From the NCBI GenBank assembly GCA_963820495.1, contig CAWGAF010000002.1, positions 868,001-932,000 on the forward strand: a stretch of 64,000 nt of DNA. Direction: 5' to 3'. The notes below the pieces were generated by a model. The model searched no databases. It had not been told where the DNA came from and worked only from the letters and a program-made list of their open reading frames with translations. Positions 25,707 to 33,879 of this stretch are shown piece after piece (positions within the stretch are counted from its first letter, which is position 1; the number at the start of each line of letters is the position of its first letter). The position numbers and the translations under genes are program-made. The DNA comes from JBBIPA01 sp963820495. Its GTDB lineage: Bacteria; Chloroflexota; Dehalococcoidia; GIF9; UBA5629.

Positions 25707-27092
25707 TCAGTGTGTTTGTTGTTGAGCAAACATCTTCAGCCCGTTGAAATTCTGCTTAATGTTATTCGGGCGTAGTTTGAGTGCGCGTCTTAGGATATAC
25801 TTAGGTCTTAGGTAAAAGCTCTTATAAGCACGCTTTAATGCTTTTTCCAGGTCCGCAAAGTCAAGCTCTTTGGTTTTCATAATTGCTTTATTTATAGGTG
25901 AAAAATCATCCCAGGTAATTCCTGGTCTGATGAGCTTATGCTCTCTGGCGTATTCATAAAGTGGTGTTCCGGGGAATGGGGTTGCCAGAGAAAATTGGGT
26001 ATAATCTGAGTCTAATTTTGCTGCCAGTTCTATTGTCTTTTTTATAGTCTCCCAGTTCTCACCAGGCAAACCGATAATAAAGTAGCTTAAGGTCTCGATA
26101 CCCGATTTTTTAGTCATTTTGACTGCCGCAATACTTTGTTCTGTAGTCAGATTTTTATGAGCAAAGTCCAGTATATTCTGATCACCTGATTCTATGCCAT
26201 ACGAAATCAATCTGCAACCAGCCTCTTTCATTTCACGAAGCATTTTCTCAGTTACTAAGTTAGCTCTGCCATTACAATCCCAATCTATCTTTATGCTTTT
26301 TTGCTTTATAAGTTGGTAAAAATTAGAAATCCAATTTTCATCAAAGGTAAAAGTACTGTCTCTAAAACTAATATGCTTCGTATTATATTTCTGGATACAT
26401 TCTTCGATTTCACTTATGACATTTTGTGGGCTTCTCCTGCGGAATTTTGGTCCCATCAAGAAACGATAGTCACAAAAAATACAGTTATATGGACACCCAC
26501 GGGAAGTTATAATACTGGTAACTCTTGACTTCTGATATTGTGGTGACTGATATTTCTCGATTGGCAATAGGTGTCTGGCAGGAAATGGTAGCTCATCCAG
26601 ATTTTGAACATATTCATTATGCTTAGTTTTGTGGAACACACCATTCTTAATATAGGCAACGCCATTGACTTCTTCCGGTTTTCCTCCATTTAGTAGTGAA
26701 TCGACGAGTTCAGCCATTGTAGCTTCTCCTTCGCCGATAACAACGTAGTCAATGGCTGTACCACTTAGCATTTCGTGTGGTAATGCAGTAGCATGGGCTC
26801 CGCCTGCTATTACTCTGGCATTAATCGATTCTTTTACTACTCTAGCTAAGGATAGAACTGCAGAGTAAAAAGGAGTTAGACAGGTAATCCCTACGATTTT
26901 TGGTTTTCTTTGTTTCAAAATATCTTTGAAATTAGTGGCTAATTGAGGCTGGGCGTTCATGTCTAATATGTCAACCTTATAGCCTTTGTTTTCTAACACC
27001 GCGGCTATATAAGCGAGGCCCAAAGGAGGTATCTTTATCCCCTCTTCTATACTTGAAGTTGAAGTATGGGGATATATTAACAAGATATCCAT
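25707..27092 (-). CDS. B12-binding-domain radical SAM protein
   Basis: The 461-residue protein combines an N-terminal cobalamin-binding-type Rossmann domain (PPLGLAYIAAVLENKGYKVDILDM, GGAHATALPHEML) with a radical SAM core. The 4Fe-4S motif is SRGCPYNCIFCDYR (about C200, C204, C207). YGIESGDQNILDFAHKN and FIIGLPGENWETI are typical of the BchE/HpnP/methylthiotransferase-like group. The canonical DxHxxG cobalamin motif is not evident (the stretch reads DMNAQ). Such proteins carry out methylations or ring rearrangements, often on lipids or glycans. The context of glycosyltransferases and a geranylgeranyl reductase suggests lipid-carrier or sugar modification, which is not proven. Confidence 0.85.
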   Translation of the reverse strand: MDILLIYPHTSTSSIEEGIKIPPLGLAYIAAVLENKGYKVDILDMNAQPQLATNFKDILKQRKPKIVGITCLTPFYSAVLSLARVVKESINARVIAGGAHATALPHEMLSGTAIDYVVIGEGEATMAELVDSLLNGGKPEEVNGVAYIKNGVFHKTKHNEYVQNLDELPFPARHLLPIEKYQSPQYQKSRVTSIITSRGCPYNCIFCDYRFLMGPKFRRRSPQNVISEIEECIQKYNTKHISFRDSTFTFDENWISNFYQLIKQKSIKIDWDCNGRANLVTEKMLREMKEAGCRLISYGIESGDQNILDFAHKNLTTEQSIAAVKMTKKSGIETLSYFIIGLPGENWETIKKTIELAAKLDSDYTQFSLATPFPGTPLYEYAREHKLIRPGITWDDFSPINKAIMKTKELDFADLEKALKRAYKSFYLRPKYILRRALKLRPNNIKQNFNGLKMFAQQQTH

Positions 27093-27149
27093 GGAATTTA
27101 TTTTAACCTGATTTCTTGATGTTATATTGGCTATCTTTAAACAAGGCTC

Positions 27150-27830
27150 CTACTTAAATAGCATTACCTTCAAAATATGCCAGGTCGCTCTAAAAGGATA
27201 TAATAAGAATTTACTCAGGCTTAGATGTGAGTTACCGGTATTACGGTTTGGCATCTCAATAGGTATTTCCTTAATTTGCATCCCTTTTTTAGCCATTTCC
27301 ATCATTTGTTCAACAGCAGGGTTTATGTCTGAAGGTTTACTTAGTTTTTGAAGACTGCTCACTCTGTAAATTTTAAATCCCGAGGTAGCGTCGGTAACCT
27401 TTGTATGTCCCAAAAAGCTAATGGCTCTAGAAAAGAAAATTATGCCTCTCTTTCTCGGCAAACTCAAATTTTTGTGGCTTGTGGCTAAAAATCTACTACC
27501 CAGTACTATGTCGTAATTACTGTCTTGCATTGATTCAATGAGCTGTGGAATATAGGTAGGGTTGTGTTGTCCATCTGCATCAAGCTGTAGGATATAGTCA
27601 TAGCCTTTTTGTATAGCAAATTGCTGGCCAGCATATTGAGCTGCTCCATAACCTCGTTTTACATAATAATCTATAACTTCGGCACCATGTTCTTGGGCTA
27701 TTTTGGCGGTATTGTCAATGGAGCCGTTATTAACGACAAACACATCATCAATATATTTTTTGGTCTCCTGTACTATGTTGCCTACAGTCGCTTCTTCGTT
27801 AAATGCTGGAATAACAGCGCATACTTTCAC
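27150..27830 (-). CDS. GT2-family glycosyltransferase, dolichyl-phosphate-mannose-synthase-like
   Basis: The protein (226 residues from GTG 27830) begins VKVCAVIPAFNEEATVGNIV. It has the GT2 motifs VVNNGSIDNTAKIA, LQLDADGQHNPTYI (DxD-like) and TDATSGFKIYRVS, which match Dpm1/GtrB-type transferases that load a sugar onto a polyprenyl phosphate. No C-terminal membrane helices are present, so it is the soluble type. GTG 27830 is preferred over the longer frame (27857): it overlaps the upstream stop as GTGA and is preceded by GGGAG. It may charge the lipid carrier used in surface or protein glycosylation. Confidence 0.82.
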   Translation of the reverse strand: MKVCAVIPAFNEEATVGNIVQETKKYIDDVFVVNNGSIDNTAKIAQEHGAEVIDYYVKRGYGAAQYAGQQFAIQKGYDYILQLDADGQHNPTYIPQLIESMQDSNYDIVLGSRFLATSHKNLSLPRKRGIIFFSRAISFLGHTKVTDATSGFKIYRVSSLQKLSKPSDINPAVEQMMEMAKKGMQIKEIPIEMPNRNTGNSHLSLSKFLLYPFRATWHILKVMLFK

Positions 27831-28810
27831 GTGATTGCTCCCGTATACCAATTCCACAAATCAATCAGGCCGTTCCTTAACGCAATTTTAGGTTTAAATC
27901 CCAGTACTTTAGTTGCTTTAGCTATACTAGAGTAATTTCTTTCAACTTCACCTTTTTGTTTGGGCTCATGAACAATTTCTATTTTCTTTCCTGATATCTC
28001 CAGTATCATATTTGTCAGTTCGTTAATGGTAGTTTCCCTTCCACTAGCTATGTGAAAGATTTCGCCAGATATCGATTTGGTAGTTGTGAGGCAGAGATTA
28101 ATTGCTTGACAGACATCATTAACATGAATGAAATCCCTGGTCTGTTTGCCATCACCATAGATTGCCAAAGGTTCATTCTGTATTGCTCTTTTTATAAATT
28201 TCGCAATCACACTTGCTTTGTGCTTGGAATGGGGACCATAACTATTTCCAATGCGTAGGATAACGGTATTTAGTCCATAAGAATGAGAGTATGAAGTACA
28301 TAAAGCTTCCCCAGCTAGTTTTGAAGCTCCATATGGAGAAATTGGCTTAGGGATTTTTGTTTCGTTAAAAGGTGGAGTTTGTTCGCCCAGAGCTGCATTT
28401 GTAGAAGCAAAAATAAATGTTTTAACTCCCGTAAGGCGGCAAGCTTCTAACAAGTTGAATGTGCCTTTGGTGTTGATGTCCCAGGTTTCCTGCGGTTTTG
28501 ATAATGATTCTACGACTCTGGTATGTGCTGCCAGATGGACTATAGCATCTACGCCTTTTATATTTTGGCTTAAGGCTTCTTGGTCTCTAATATCACCGAT
28601 GATTAGACTGTCAGACGCTAACAGGCACCCGGCATCAAGTAGATTTTCCTTTCTACCAACAGATAGGTTATCCAAGACTCTGATTTTGTAGCCAAGATTG
28701 CCAAGGTATTTGATTAAGTTGACACCGATAAAGCCGCAGCCGCCGGTTATCAGAATGGCGCTGGCATTAGAGCTTTGATTTTGTGGTAGAGTTTTCATAT
28801 TAACTAGCAA
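27827..28810 (-). CDS. NAD-dependent sugar epimerase (GalE/WbpP-like extended SDR)
   Basis: This 327-residue SDR has ILITGGCGFIGVNL, RVLDNLSVGRKENLL, VDAIVHLAAHTRVVES, FIFASTNAALGE and the YGASK catalytic pair. The ILRIGNSYGPHSKHKASVIAKF and GKQTRDFIHVNDVCQA segments are typical of UDP-glucose/UDP-GlcNAc 4-epimerases. It has a short hydrophilic N-terminal extension before the Rossmann fold. It is coupled (GTGA) to the polyprenyl-phosphate GT2 gene and follows the SqdB-like gene, so all three probably make and load nucleotide sugars. Confidence 0.85.
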   Translation of the reverse strand: MLVNMKTLPQNQSSNASAILITGGCGFIGVNLIKYLGNLGYKIRVLDNLSVGRKENLLDAGCLLASDSLIIGDIRDQEALSQNIKGVDAIVHLAAHTRVVESLSKPQETWDINTKGTFNLLEACRLTGVKTFIFASTNAALGEQTPPFNETKIPKPISPYGASKLAGEALCTSYSHSYGLNTVILRIGNSYGPHSKHKASVIAKFIKRAIQNEPLAIYGDGKQTRDFIHVNDVCQAINLCLTTTKSISGEIFHIASGRETTINELTNMILEISGKKIEIVHEPKQKGEVERNYSSIAKATKVLGFKPKIALRNGLIDLWNWYTGAIT

Positions 28811-28825
28811 AATGTTGCTGTTAGT

Positions 28826-30022
28826 CTATTGTTTTATTTCTGACAGGAATCTCGATTTTCTCCTAGTACCATCCCATCTGATGTCTGGGATAAGGACTTC
28901 TTTTTTATCTTCTATTCTATCTCGATATTTAATCAGATCTTTTAGCATTATCCGTAGCTCTTGCTCGACGTCATGAGTAGGTTTGTAACCTAAATCCAGA
29001 AGATTGCGGTGGTCAGGATGGTAATAGTGGTCCTCTTTTTCTTGGCGGGGATTCTCTATGCTAGATATTTTTACTTTTAACCCCAGCTCATCTCCAACTC
29101 TCTTAACTTTTTCCGCAAGTTCGGTTATCGAATATACCTCTTCAAATTGATTGAAAACCCTATATTCACCCTCTTTTGGAGGATTATTGACGGCAATGGT
29201 TAAGCACTGCATAGAATCTCTCAAAGGTAAAAAACCCCTCTTCTGCTTACCAGCACCAAAGGGAGATACTGGATGGCCTATAACAGCTTCAGCGCAGTAT
29301 CTATTTAATACTGTGCCGAAACACTGGTCAAAGTCAAACCTGGTACATAACCTCTCGTCATCGCCCATCTCATCTATTCTGGTACCGAAAACTACTCCTT
29401 GCATGATATCGGTCGACCTAAGCCCCCAGATTTTACAGGCAAACAGAATATTGTGGGAGTCATGGACTTTTGTTTGGTGGTACCAGCTTCCAGCTTGACG
29501 AGGAAAAGGTAAGGTGTCGGTCCTCCCCCGATATTCTATGGTGAAAAAACCTTCTGGTATATCTATATTAGGGGTGCCGTATTCACCCATGGTGCCAAGC
29601 TTTATGAGGTGTGCTGAGGGGCAGATTTCTTTCATAGCGTAAATAATATTTAATGTACCAACAATGTTATTCACTTGCGTGAAAGCGCAGTGGTGTATAT
29701 CTATCATGCTGAAAGGAGCAGATGGCATCTCACCAAGATGCACAATCGCTTCGGGCTGAAATGATTTGAAGAATTGTAGAACAAAGTTATAATCTCTGAG
29801 GTCTCCTTCCTTAAAATGTAGCTCTTTATTAAATTTCTCTTTGAAGGCTTTTAGCCTTTCTTCCCTAGTCCTGATTGGAGTTGCAGAATGAGAACCTATC
29901 TCTTCCACCCACTTGCGGCGGAGAAACAAATCACAGCCAGCTACTTCATGACCACTGGCAGAAAGGTATTGGGCTAATGCCCAGCCAAGGTAGCCATCGA
30001 TGCCAGGAATGAAAACTCTCAT
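28826..30022 (-). CDS. sqdB: UDP-sulfoquinovose synthase family protein (SqdB/SQD1/Agl3-like)
   Basis: The 398-residue protein matches the SqdB family over its whole length: MRVFIPGIDGYLGWALAQYLS, HLGEMPSAPFSMID, KLGTMGEYGTPNIDIPEGFF, PRQAGSWYHQTKVHDSHN (Y-x3-K) and FGTVLNRYC. Known members convert UDP-glucose and sulfite to UDP-sulfoquinovose (EC 3.13.1.1). In plants and many bacteria this feeds sulfolipid, and in Sulfolobus the homologue Agl3 feeds an N-glycan. No SqdX-type sulfolipid transferase is recognised here, and the neighbours are glycan genes, so a sulfonated surface glycan is the more likely product. The stop of the neighbouring GT2 coincides with its start. Confidence 0.85.
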   Translation of the reverse strand: MRVFIPGIDGYLGWALAQYLSASGHEVAGCDLFLRRKWVEEIGSHSATPIRTREERLKAFKEKFNKELHFKEGDLRDYNFVLQFFKSFQPEAIVHLGEMPSAPFSMIDIHHCAFTQVNNIVGTLNIIYAMKEICPSAHLIKLGTMGEYGTPNIDIPEGFFTIEYRGRTDTLPFPRQAGSWYHQTKVHDSHNILFACKIWGLRSTDIMQGVVFGTRIDEMGDDERLCTRFDFDQCFGTVLNRYCAEAVIGHPVSPFGAGKQKRGFLPLRDSMQCLTIAVNNPPKEGEYRVFNQFEEVYSITELAEKVKRVGDELGLKVKISSIENPRQEKEDHYYHPDHRNLLDLGYKPTHDVEQELRIMLKDLIKYRDRIEDKKEVLIPDIRWDGTRRKSRFLSEIKQ

Positions 30023-30657
30023 TATTGATGCTCTCTTCTATTCATAGATTTTATTAGCCAGCCAATGACATAAAAAACTTGCTTAATATGATGCCAGGAT
30101 ATCGTTCTAGGCTTATCTATAGGCAAGATTTTAATAGGGATATCAGTGCTCTTTGCTCCGAGAAAATATGACTCCAATATAAGCGTTCCACAGGTGCATG
30201 CCCCGTCCAATTTCAATCTTAAAGCCAGGTCCTTCTTCATTGATCTGAAACCAGTGCATGCATCACCCGTTTTAATTTTAAGATTAGTCAGCCGGGTTAT
30301 AAATTTTTCTGACATACGTGGAACATTATTTCTTATTCCTAGAACCAAATCTGCATCTCCTGATATAACTGGTGCTGTCAGACGTGGAATGTCATAAGCA
30401 CGATGTTCTCCGTCGGCATCCATAGTTACTAATATATCATTTTTTGATTCACTGAACCCTTGCTTAAGAGCAGCAAGGTAACCGCTGTGTTTTTGATGAA
30501 TTACAACTGCTCCTTTCTCTTTGGCTGCATTTGCTGTGTTATCAGTGCTGCCATCGTCAATGACTAAAACTTCATCTGCATATTGAGCAACGGACTTTAT
30601 TACTTCACCAATGCGTTGCTCTTCATTATAGGCGGGGATTATTACTGAAATTGCCAC
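30022..30657 (-). CDS. GT2-family glycosyltransferase (polyprenyl-phosphate type)
   Basis: This 211-residue protein begins AISVIIPAYNEEQRIGEVI and has VIDDGSTDNTANAA, TMDADGEHRAYDI (DxD-like) and the TGDACTGFRSMKKD segment of the Dpm1-like GT2 group. It is shorter than the protein at 27150 but related in layout. No membrane helix is evident, apart from a weakly hydrophobic C-terminal stretch near FYVIGWLI that could be an amphipathic membrane contact. It sits directly upstream (in transcription) of the SqdB-like gene with a 1-bp overlap. A role in moving a sugar onto a lipid phosphate is inferred. Confidence 0.8.
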   Translation of the reverse strand: MAISVIIPAYNEEQRIGEVIKSVAQYADEVLVIDDGSTDNTANAAKEKGAVVIHQKHSGYLAALKQGFSESKNDILVTMDADGEHRAYDIPRLTAPVISGDADLVLGIRNNVPRMSEKFITRLTNLKIKTGDACTGFRSMKKDLALRLKLDGACTCGTLILESYFLGAKSTDIPIKILPIDKPRTISWHHIKQVFYVIGWLIKSMNRREHQ

Positions 30658-31026
30658 AGTACCAGTCTTGCTATTCTGCTCAATATGATTTACTCTCTAT
30701 ACTAGCTACGTCAGTTACGTAATGGTTCACTGAGACAGTTATTTTATCAAAGCACACGCTAATGAACAAGAAAATATCAAGATTTATACCTCGTTTCCGT
30801 ATTTTCTCATATTTGACAAAAGTTGTAATAGTTTTTAGAGACAAACTGTGCAACTATCCAGCTAGTAATCACGCTTCGTGTAATATTGTCTATACTTATA
30901 TTATCAGTGTGTCGATATATAAAGTATCTAGACAGCTGATACTATTTCTACAGTTAGAAGTCTATTTTTGATAAGCAGATGTGTAGTGCTGAATGCCCAT
31001 GTATCCTGGGCACTTTCTCTGGTATT
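30658..31026. other. 369-bp intergenic region, no gene recognised
   Basis: This AT-rich gap lies between the nucleotidyltransferase gene and the GT2 gene, both on the minus strand. Near 30989-31009 there is a small inverted repeat (TGCCCA ... TGGGCA), but it has no T-tract on either side, so a terminator is not supported. The gap probably holds the promoter of the 30657-24451 gene group; no convincing -35/-10 pair was identified. Confidence 0.5.
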
Positions 31027-32358
31027 TCATGTCGTTAACTTTTTCAATAATTCTTGCCTTTTATTTCCACTATTTTGGGTGTCATTGGACATTACACGAT
31101 AATGAGATTCGGCTAAGACCTTTTTACCAGATTCTATATCGTCGATTAGATACACATGAGCTCCGATAAAAGAATTAGCACCAATTCTGATGCCGGGCAT
31201 AATGCTGGCGTGGATACCAATACGACATCCTTTACCGATAATTGCCCCCAGTTTATCTGTTCCTGTGTCTATTTTGTCATTACCAACTTTCACGCTAATA
31301 TTAGCTTCGTCTAGGCGAAAGTTGGCAGTTACAGCACCAGCTCCAAAAGAGCAATCGCTTTCTACTATAGAATCGCCAACATAATTAGAGTGAAACCAGC
31401 ATTTATTACCTACATAAGAATGCTTTATCTCAGTGCCATAGCCAACTACACAGTCATCACCGATAATCGAATCTCTAACTAAAGCACTATTGCCGATAAC
31501 AGAGTTGCGCCCGATATAGCTGGGGCCACGAATTACAGCACCCTCAAGTACTCTGGCATTATTCTCTATGACCACATTTCCCTCAATAACTGATTTGTCC
31601 GAAATACTAGAAGAAGGGGAAATTTGTCTTGTGAGTTGTTTGGAAAAGAAGTCCATAGCTTCCAAAATATGCCATGGGTATTTTATTGCCTGCCAAGTCC
31701 CCTGGTAAATAACAGCTTTCATCTCGTGCCTGTCGCTAATCATTCGATCTAGAGCTTTTTCATAGATGTCATCAGCAGTGGAAATAGTACTGGCTAAATA
31801 ATTCAGTAACTTTTCCGGTTGCGTATGAAGATGAATAACAATGTTTATTAAATCTGATGGTTCTTGTCCTTTTGGGGGCTTCTCAACTATGTGGCCTATT
31901 TCATTATACTTATTCACTTTTAGATAGCCACCGGGGAAATAATTCTGTACTCGTCTGGCAGTTATATAAACCGAATACTTGTTGTTTTTATTGTATTCTT
32001 CAAGTAGTGTTGCATATGCTGACGTTTCGAAGATATCATTTGAGCTAACCAAAATAAATGGGTTACCGCCTATCAAATCTGAGGCTGATAAAAGGGCATC
32101 TGCCATACCAAGAGGATTTTTCTGTAGAGCAAAGTCTATTTTAACATTGTTCATTCCAGATAAGGACGATTGGATATCGGTTATATTTTCTGGATTGGCG
32201 ATAACGATAAATTGGCTTATGTTAGCTTCTCTAGCTGAATTTATCTGATGAGCTATGAGAGGTTTACCACAAAATTTGAATAATGCCTTATCTGTGGTTA
32301 CAGGAGACATTCTCTTCCCAATTCCACCACACATTAGGACTACTTTAGTTGGCTTCAT
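31027..32358 (-). CDS. Bifunctional-type sugar-1-phosphate nucleotidylyltransferase with beta-helix domain
   Basis: The 443-residue protein starts with the nucleotidyltransferase signature VVLMCGGIGKRMSPVTTDKALFKFCGKP and VSSNDIFETSAY. After about residue 240 it continues with left-handed beta-helix repeats (SVIEGNVVIENNARVLEGAVI, YVGNKCWFHSNYVGDSIV, GAGAVTANFRLDEANI, GCRIGIHASIMPGIRIG). The layout is that of GlmU-like or archaeal-type NDP-sugar synthases, which activate Glc-1-P, GlcNAc-1-P or a related sugar and may acetylate it. Whether the beta-helix domain is catalytic is unclear. It probably supplies activated sugar to the island. No other nucleotidyltransferase is present in the cluster. 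Confidence 0.82.
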   Translation of the reverse strand: MKPTKVVLMCGGIGKRMSPVTTDKALFKFCGKPLIAHQINSAREANISQFIVIANPENITDIQSSLSGMNNVKIDFALQKNPLGMADALLSASDLIGGNPFILVSSNDIFETSAYATLLEEYNKNNKYSVYITARRVQNYFPGGYLKVNKYNEIGHIVEKPPKGQEPSDLINIVIHLHTQPEKLLNYLASTISTADDIYEKALDRMISDRHEMKAVIYQGTWQAIKYPWHILEAMDFFSKQLTRQISPSSSISDKSVIEGNVVIENNARVLEGAVIRGPSYIGRNSVIGNSALVRDSIIGDDCVVGYGTEIKHSYVGNKCWFHSNYVGDSIVESDCSFGAGAVTANFRLDEANISVKVGNDKIDTGTDKLGAIIGKGCRIGIHASIMPGIRIGANSFIGAHVYLIDDIESGKKVLAESHYRVMSNDTQNSGNKRQELLKKLTT

Positions 32359-32407
32359 TTTTCTTACCTCAAAGTCATAGCTTATATAAACTATCTTTGA
32401 AAAGCAA

Positions 32408-33568
32408 TTATAATTGTTTTTGAGGCTTTATGAAAGGTAGAAGGGAAACAATCATTTGTAGAAGTAACTGGCTATGCCAGTCGAAAGGGAAATTCTTCGT
32501 AGTGGTGATTAGTTCTGGTATATGCTTCTTTTGAGCAATACTGAATAGGTATTCGATGTGACTATTACTTAGCTTTGACCACAGGCGCTGTGCCCAGTAG
32601 CCAAGTGTTAATTCTCGGCTTAATTTGTCATGCCACTGTTTCTGATATGTTGAGAGCCTGTCCGCGGATAAATTTCCTGATCTTAGTGCCTGATGAAGTA
32701 CGTTGGCAGCTATGTTAGCACAAATAATTCCATAGTATATACCACCGCCTGTAATTGGTTTTATTTGACCTGCAGCATCGCCAACTACTAGTATTCTGTT
32801 TGTATATGTTTTTGACAGAGGACGAAGAGGAATAACGGCATAATTGCAATCTACTTCAGTCGAATCTATCTTGCCTTGAGTTTTCAACTTTAATAGGAGT
32901 TGGTTCAAGTAGAATTCAGGGTGGTAGCGTGTCATTAGTCCCGCTAAACCTTTTTTCCCCCTAGTAGGTACTAGCCAGGCAAAACCGCCGGGAGTCGACC
33001 TTTGATCAAAATAGACTTCTATCTCATCAATATTATTTACTTTTACTTCTGCCTGAGCACCTATAGTGAAATCGTTAATTTTGCCAAGGCCAAGATTATT
33101 GGTTAAGTCAGAACCATAGCCAGTGGCAATTATCGCCGTCTCTGATTCAAAAACCTTTTCGCAATTATGGCTATTTGCCTTAATTAAAAGACGGTTAGTT
33201 TTAAATTCTATACTTGTCACCTGGGTCGAAAAGCTATAATTAGCACCAGTTCCTTGTGCCTTATTTGACAGTGCCTGGTCAAGGAATGCTCGGTCAGTAA
33301 TGTAAGCCACTTCTTCATTACGCCACAGTCTGATAAATCGGCCTGAAGAAGTAAAAAACTTGGCTGAATTAGCTTGCCTTATTGCGATGTGGTTGTCTAT
33401 TGATAACAAATCATAGCATTCTTTGCTGATGATACCTGTACAACAAATACTCTGACCAGCAGCTTGTTTTTTTTCAAGTACAATTACTTTGTGACCGAGA
33501 AGAGCCAGTTTATTAGCGAGATAACTGCCAATTGGCCCAGCACCAACTATAGCCGCGTTATATAACAT
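32408..33568 (-). CDS. Geranylgeranyl-reductase-family FAD-dependent oxidoreductase
   Basis: This 386-residue flavoprotein has the FAD loop GAGPIGSYLANKLALLGHKVIVLEKK and the family-specific ICCTGIISKECYDLL cysteine segment. FYLNQ and VPTRGKKGLAGLMTRYHP follow, and then the second FAD motif VVGDAAGQIKPITGGGIYYG. Relatives saturate isoprenoid chains: archaeal lipids, chlorophyll tail, menaquinone side chains or dolichyl phosphate. In this bacterium the substrate could be a quinone or a polyprenyl-phosphate carrier. The adjoining glycosyltransferases make the carrier option attractive but unproven. It is the first gene of the minus-strand group downstream of the small-RNA region. Confidence 0.8.
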   Translation of the reverse strand: MLYNAAIVGAGPIGSYLANKLALLGHKVIVLEKKQAAGQSICCTGIISKECYDLLSIDNHIAIRQANSAKFFTSSGRFIRLWRNEEVAYITDRAFLDQALSNKAQGTGANYSFSTQVTSIEFKTNRLLIKANSHNCEKVFESETAIIATGYGSDLTNNLGLGKINDFTIGAQAEVKVNNIDEIEVYFDQRSTPGGFAWLVPTRGKKGLAGLMTRYHPEFYLNQLLLKLKTQGKIDSTEVDCNYAVIPLRPLSKTYTNRILVVGDAAGQIKPITGGGIYYGIICANIAANVLHQALRSGNLSADRLSTYQKQWHDKLSRELTLGYWAQRLWSKLSNSHIEYLFSIAQKKHIPELITTTKNFPFDWHSQLLLQMIVSLLPFIKPQKQL

Positions 33569-33703
33569 TTACTTCATTAAGGAGGTTAAAGTCTCTAGAT
33601 TAGCAAAAGTAATTTTGTTTTTCATATGTAGCATGCATAGCAAAGGATTTTTGGCCACGATTTATGCTATGAACTGTTTACTAATGTTACTGTACAAGAT
33701 GTC

Positions 33704-33719
33704 CTACGGAAACATTGCG
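33704..33719 (-). repeat. Solo 16-bp copy of the IS terminus
   Basis: CTACGGAAACATTGCG is an exact reverse-complement match to the first 16 bases of the IS at 38523, and the same end of the second copy lies at 48852-48867. No transposase or opposite end is nearby. A chance exact 16-mer in 64 kb is improbable, so this looks like the end of a lost element. Five bases separate it from the TTGACA of the small-RNA promoter, the same distance as at nrdR. Confidence 0.6.
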
Positions 33720-33724
33720 TCCTA

Positions 33725-33753
33725 TTGACAAAACAAAAATGATGTGTTATTCT
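33725..33753 (+). promoter_or_regulatory. Sigma70-type promoter of the small RNA
   Basis: TTGACA (33725-33730), a 17-bp spacer and TATTCT (33748-33753) form a near-consensus promoter on the plus strand. Initiation would fall near G33760, just before the first arm of the long closing stem of the putative RNA. No plus-strand reading frame follows, which fits a non-coding transcript. Confidence 0.7.
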
Positions 33754-33759
33754 AATAAA

Positions 33760-33879
33760 GTCCCAAGTAATTAAACCAAAACCGGGGAGGCAGAGGGGCC
33801 GGCACAAGGTAGGCGAAGGCTGAAAGGTGTTTGGCAGGAAGAGGAACCGGTTAGGTAAGGTTACTTGGGGCATTTTTTT
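33760..33879 (+). ncRNA. Free-standing structured small RNA, family not recognised
   Basis: About 120 nt follow a strong promoter. CCCAAGTAA (33762-33770) pairs with TTACTTGGG (33861-33869), directly followed by GCA and seven T (33873-33879), so the closing stem plus U-tract can end transcription. Inside, AACCGG (33780-33785) pairs with CCGGTT (33847-33852), ACC with GGT, and GCCGGCAC with GTGTTTGGC around a purine-rich apex. Several AGGA motifs lie in unpaired parts. The 4.5S signature (GGAAGGAAGCAG-type), tmRNA and RNase P features are absent, and it is shorter than typical 6S RNA. Its end meets the stop of the convergent gene at 33878. Confidence 0.65.

Noticed and set aside
30989..31009. 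Terminator after the nucleotidyltransferase gene
   Set aside because: TGCCCA/TGGGCA stem is only 6 bp with no T-tract on either strand.
33667..33873. 68-residue minus-strand reading frame in the small-RNA region
   Set aside because: Composition is unlike a protein and it is fully explained as the antisense of the structured RNA and its promoter.
33760..33879. 4.5S (SRP) RNA
   Set aside because: The conserved apical sequence (GGAAGGAAGCAG-type with GUCAGG opposite) is not present, although size and closing stem are similar.
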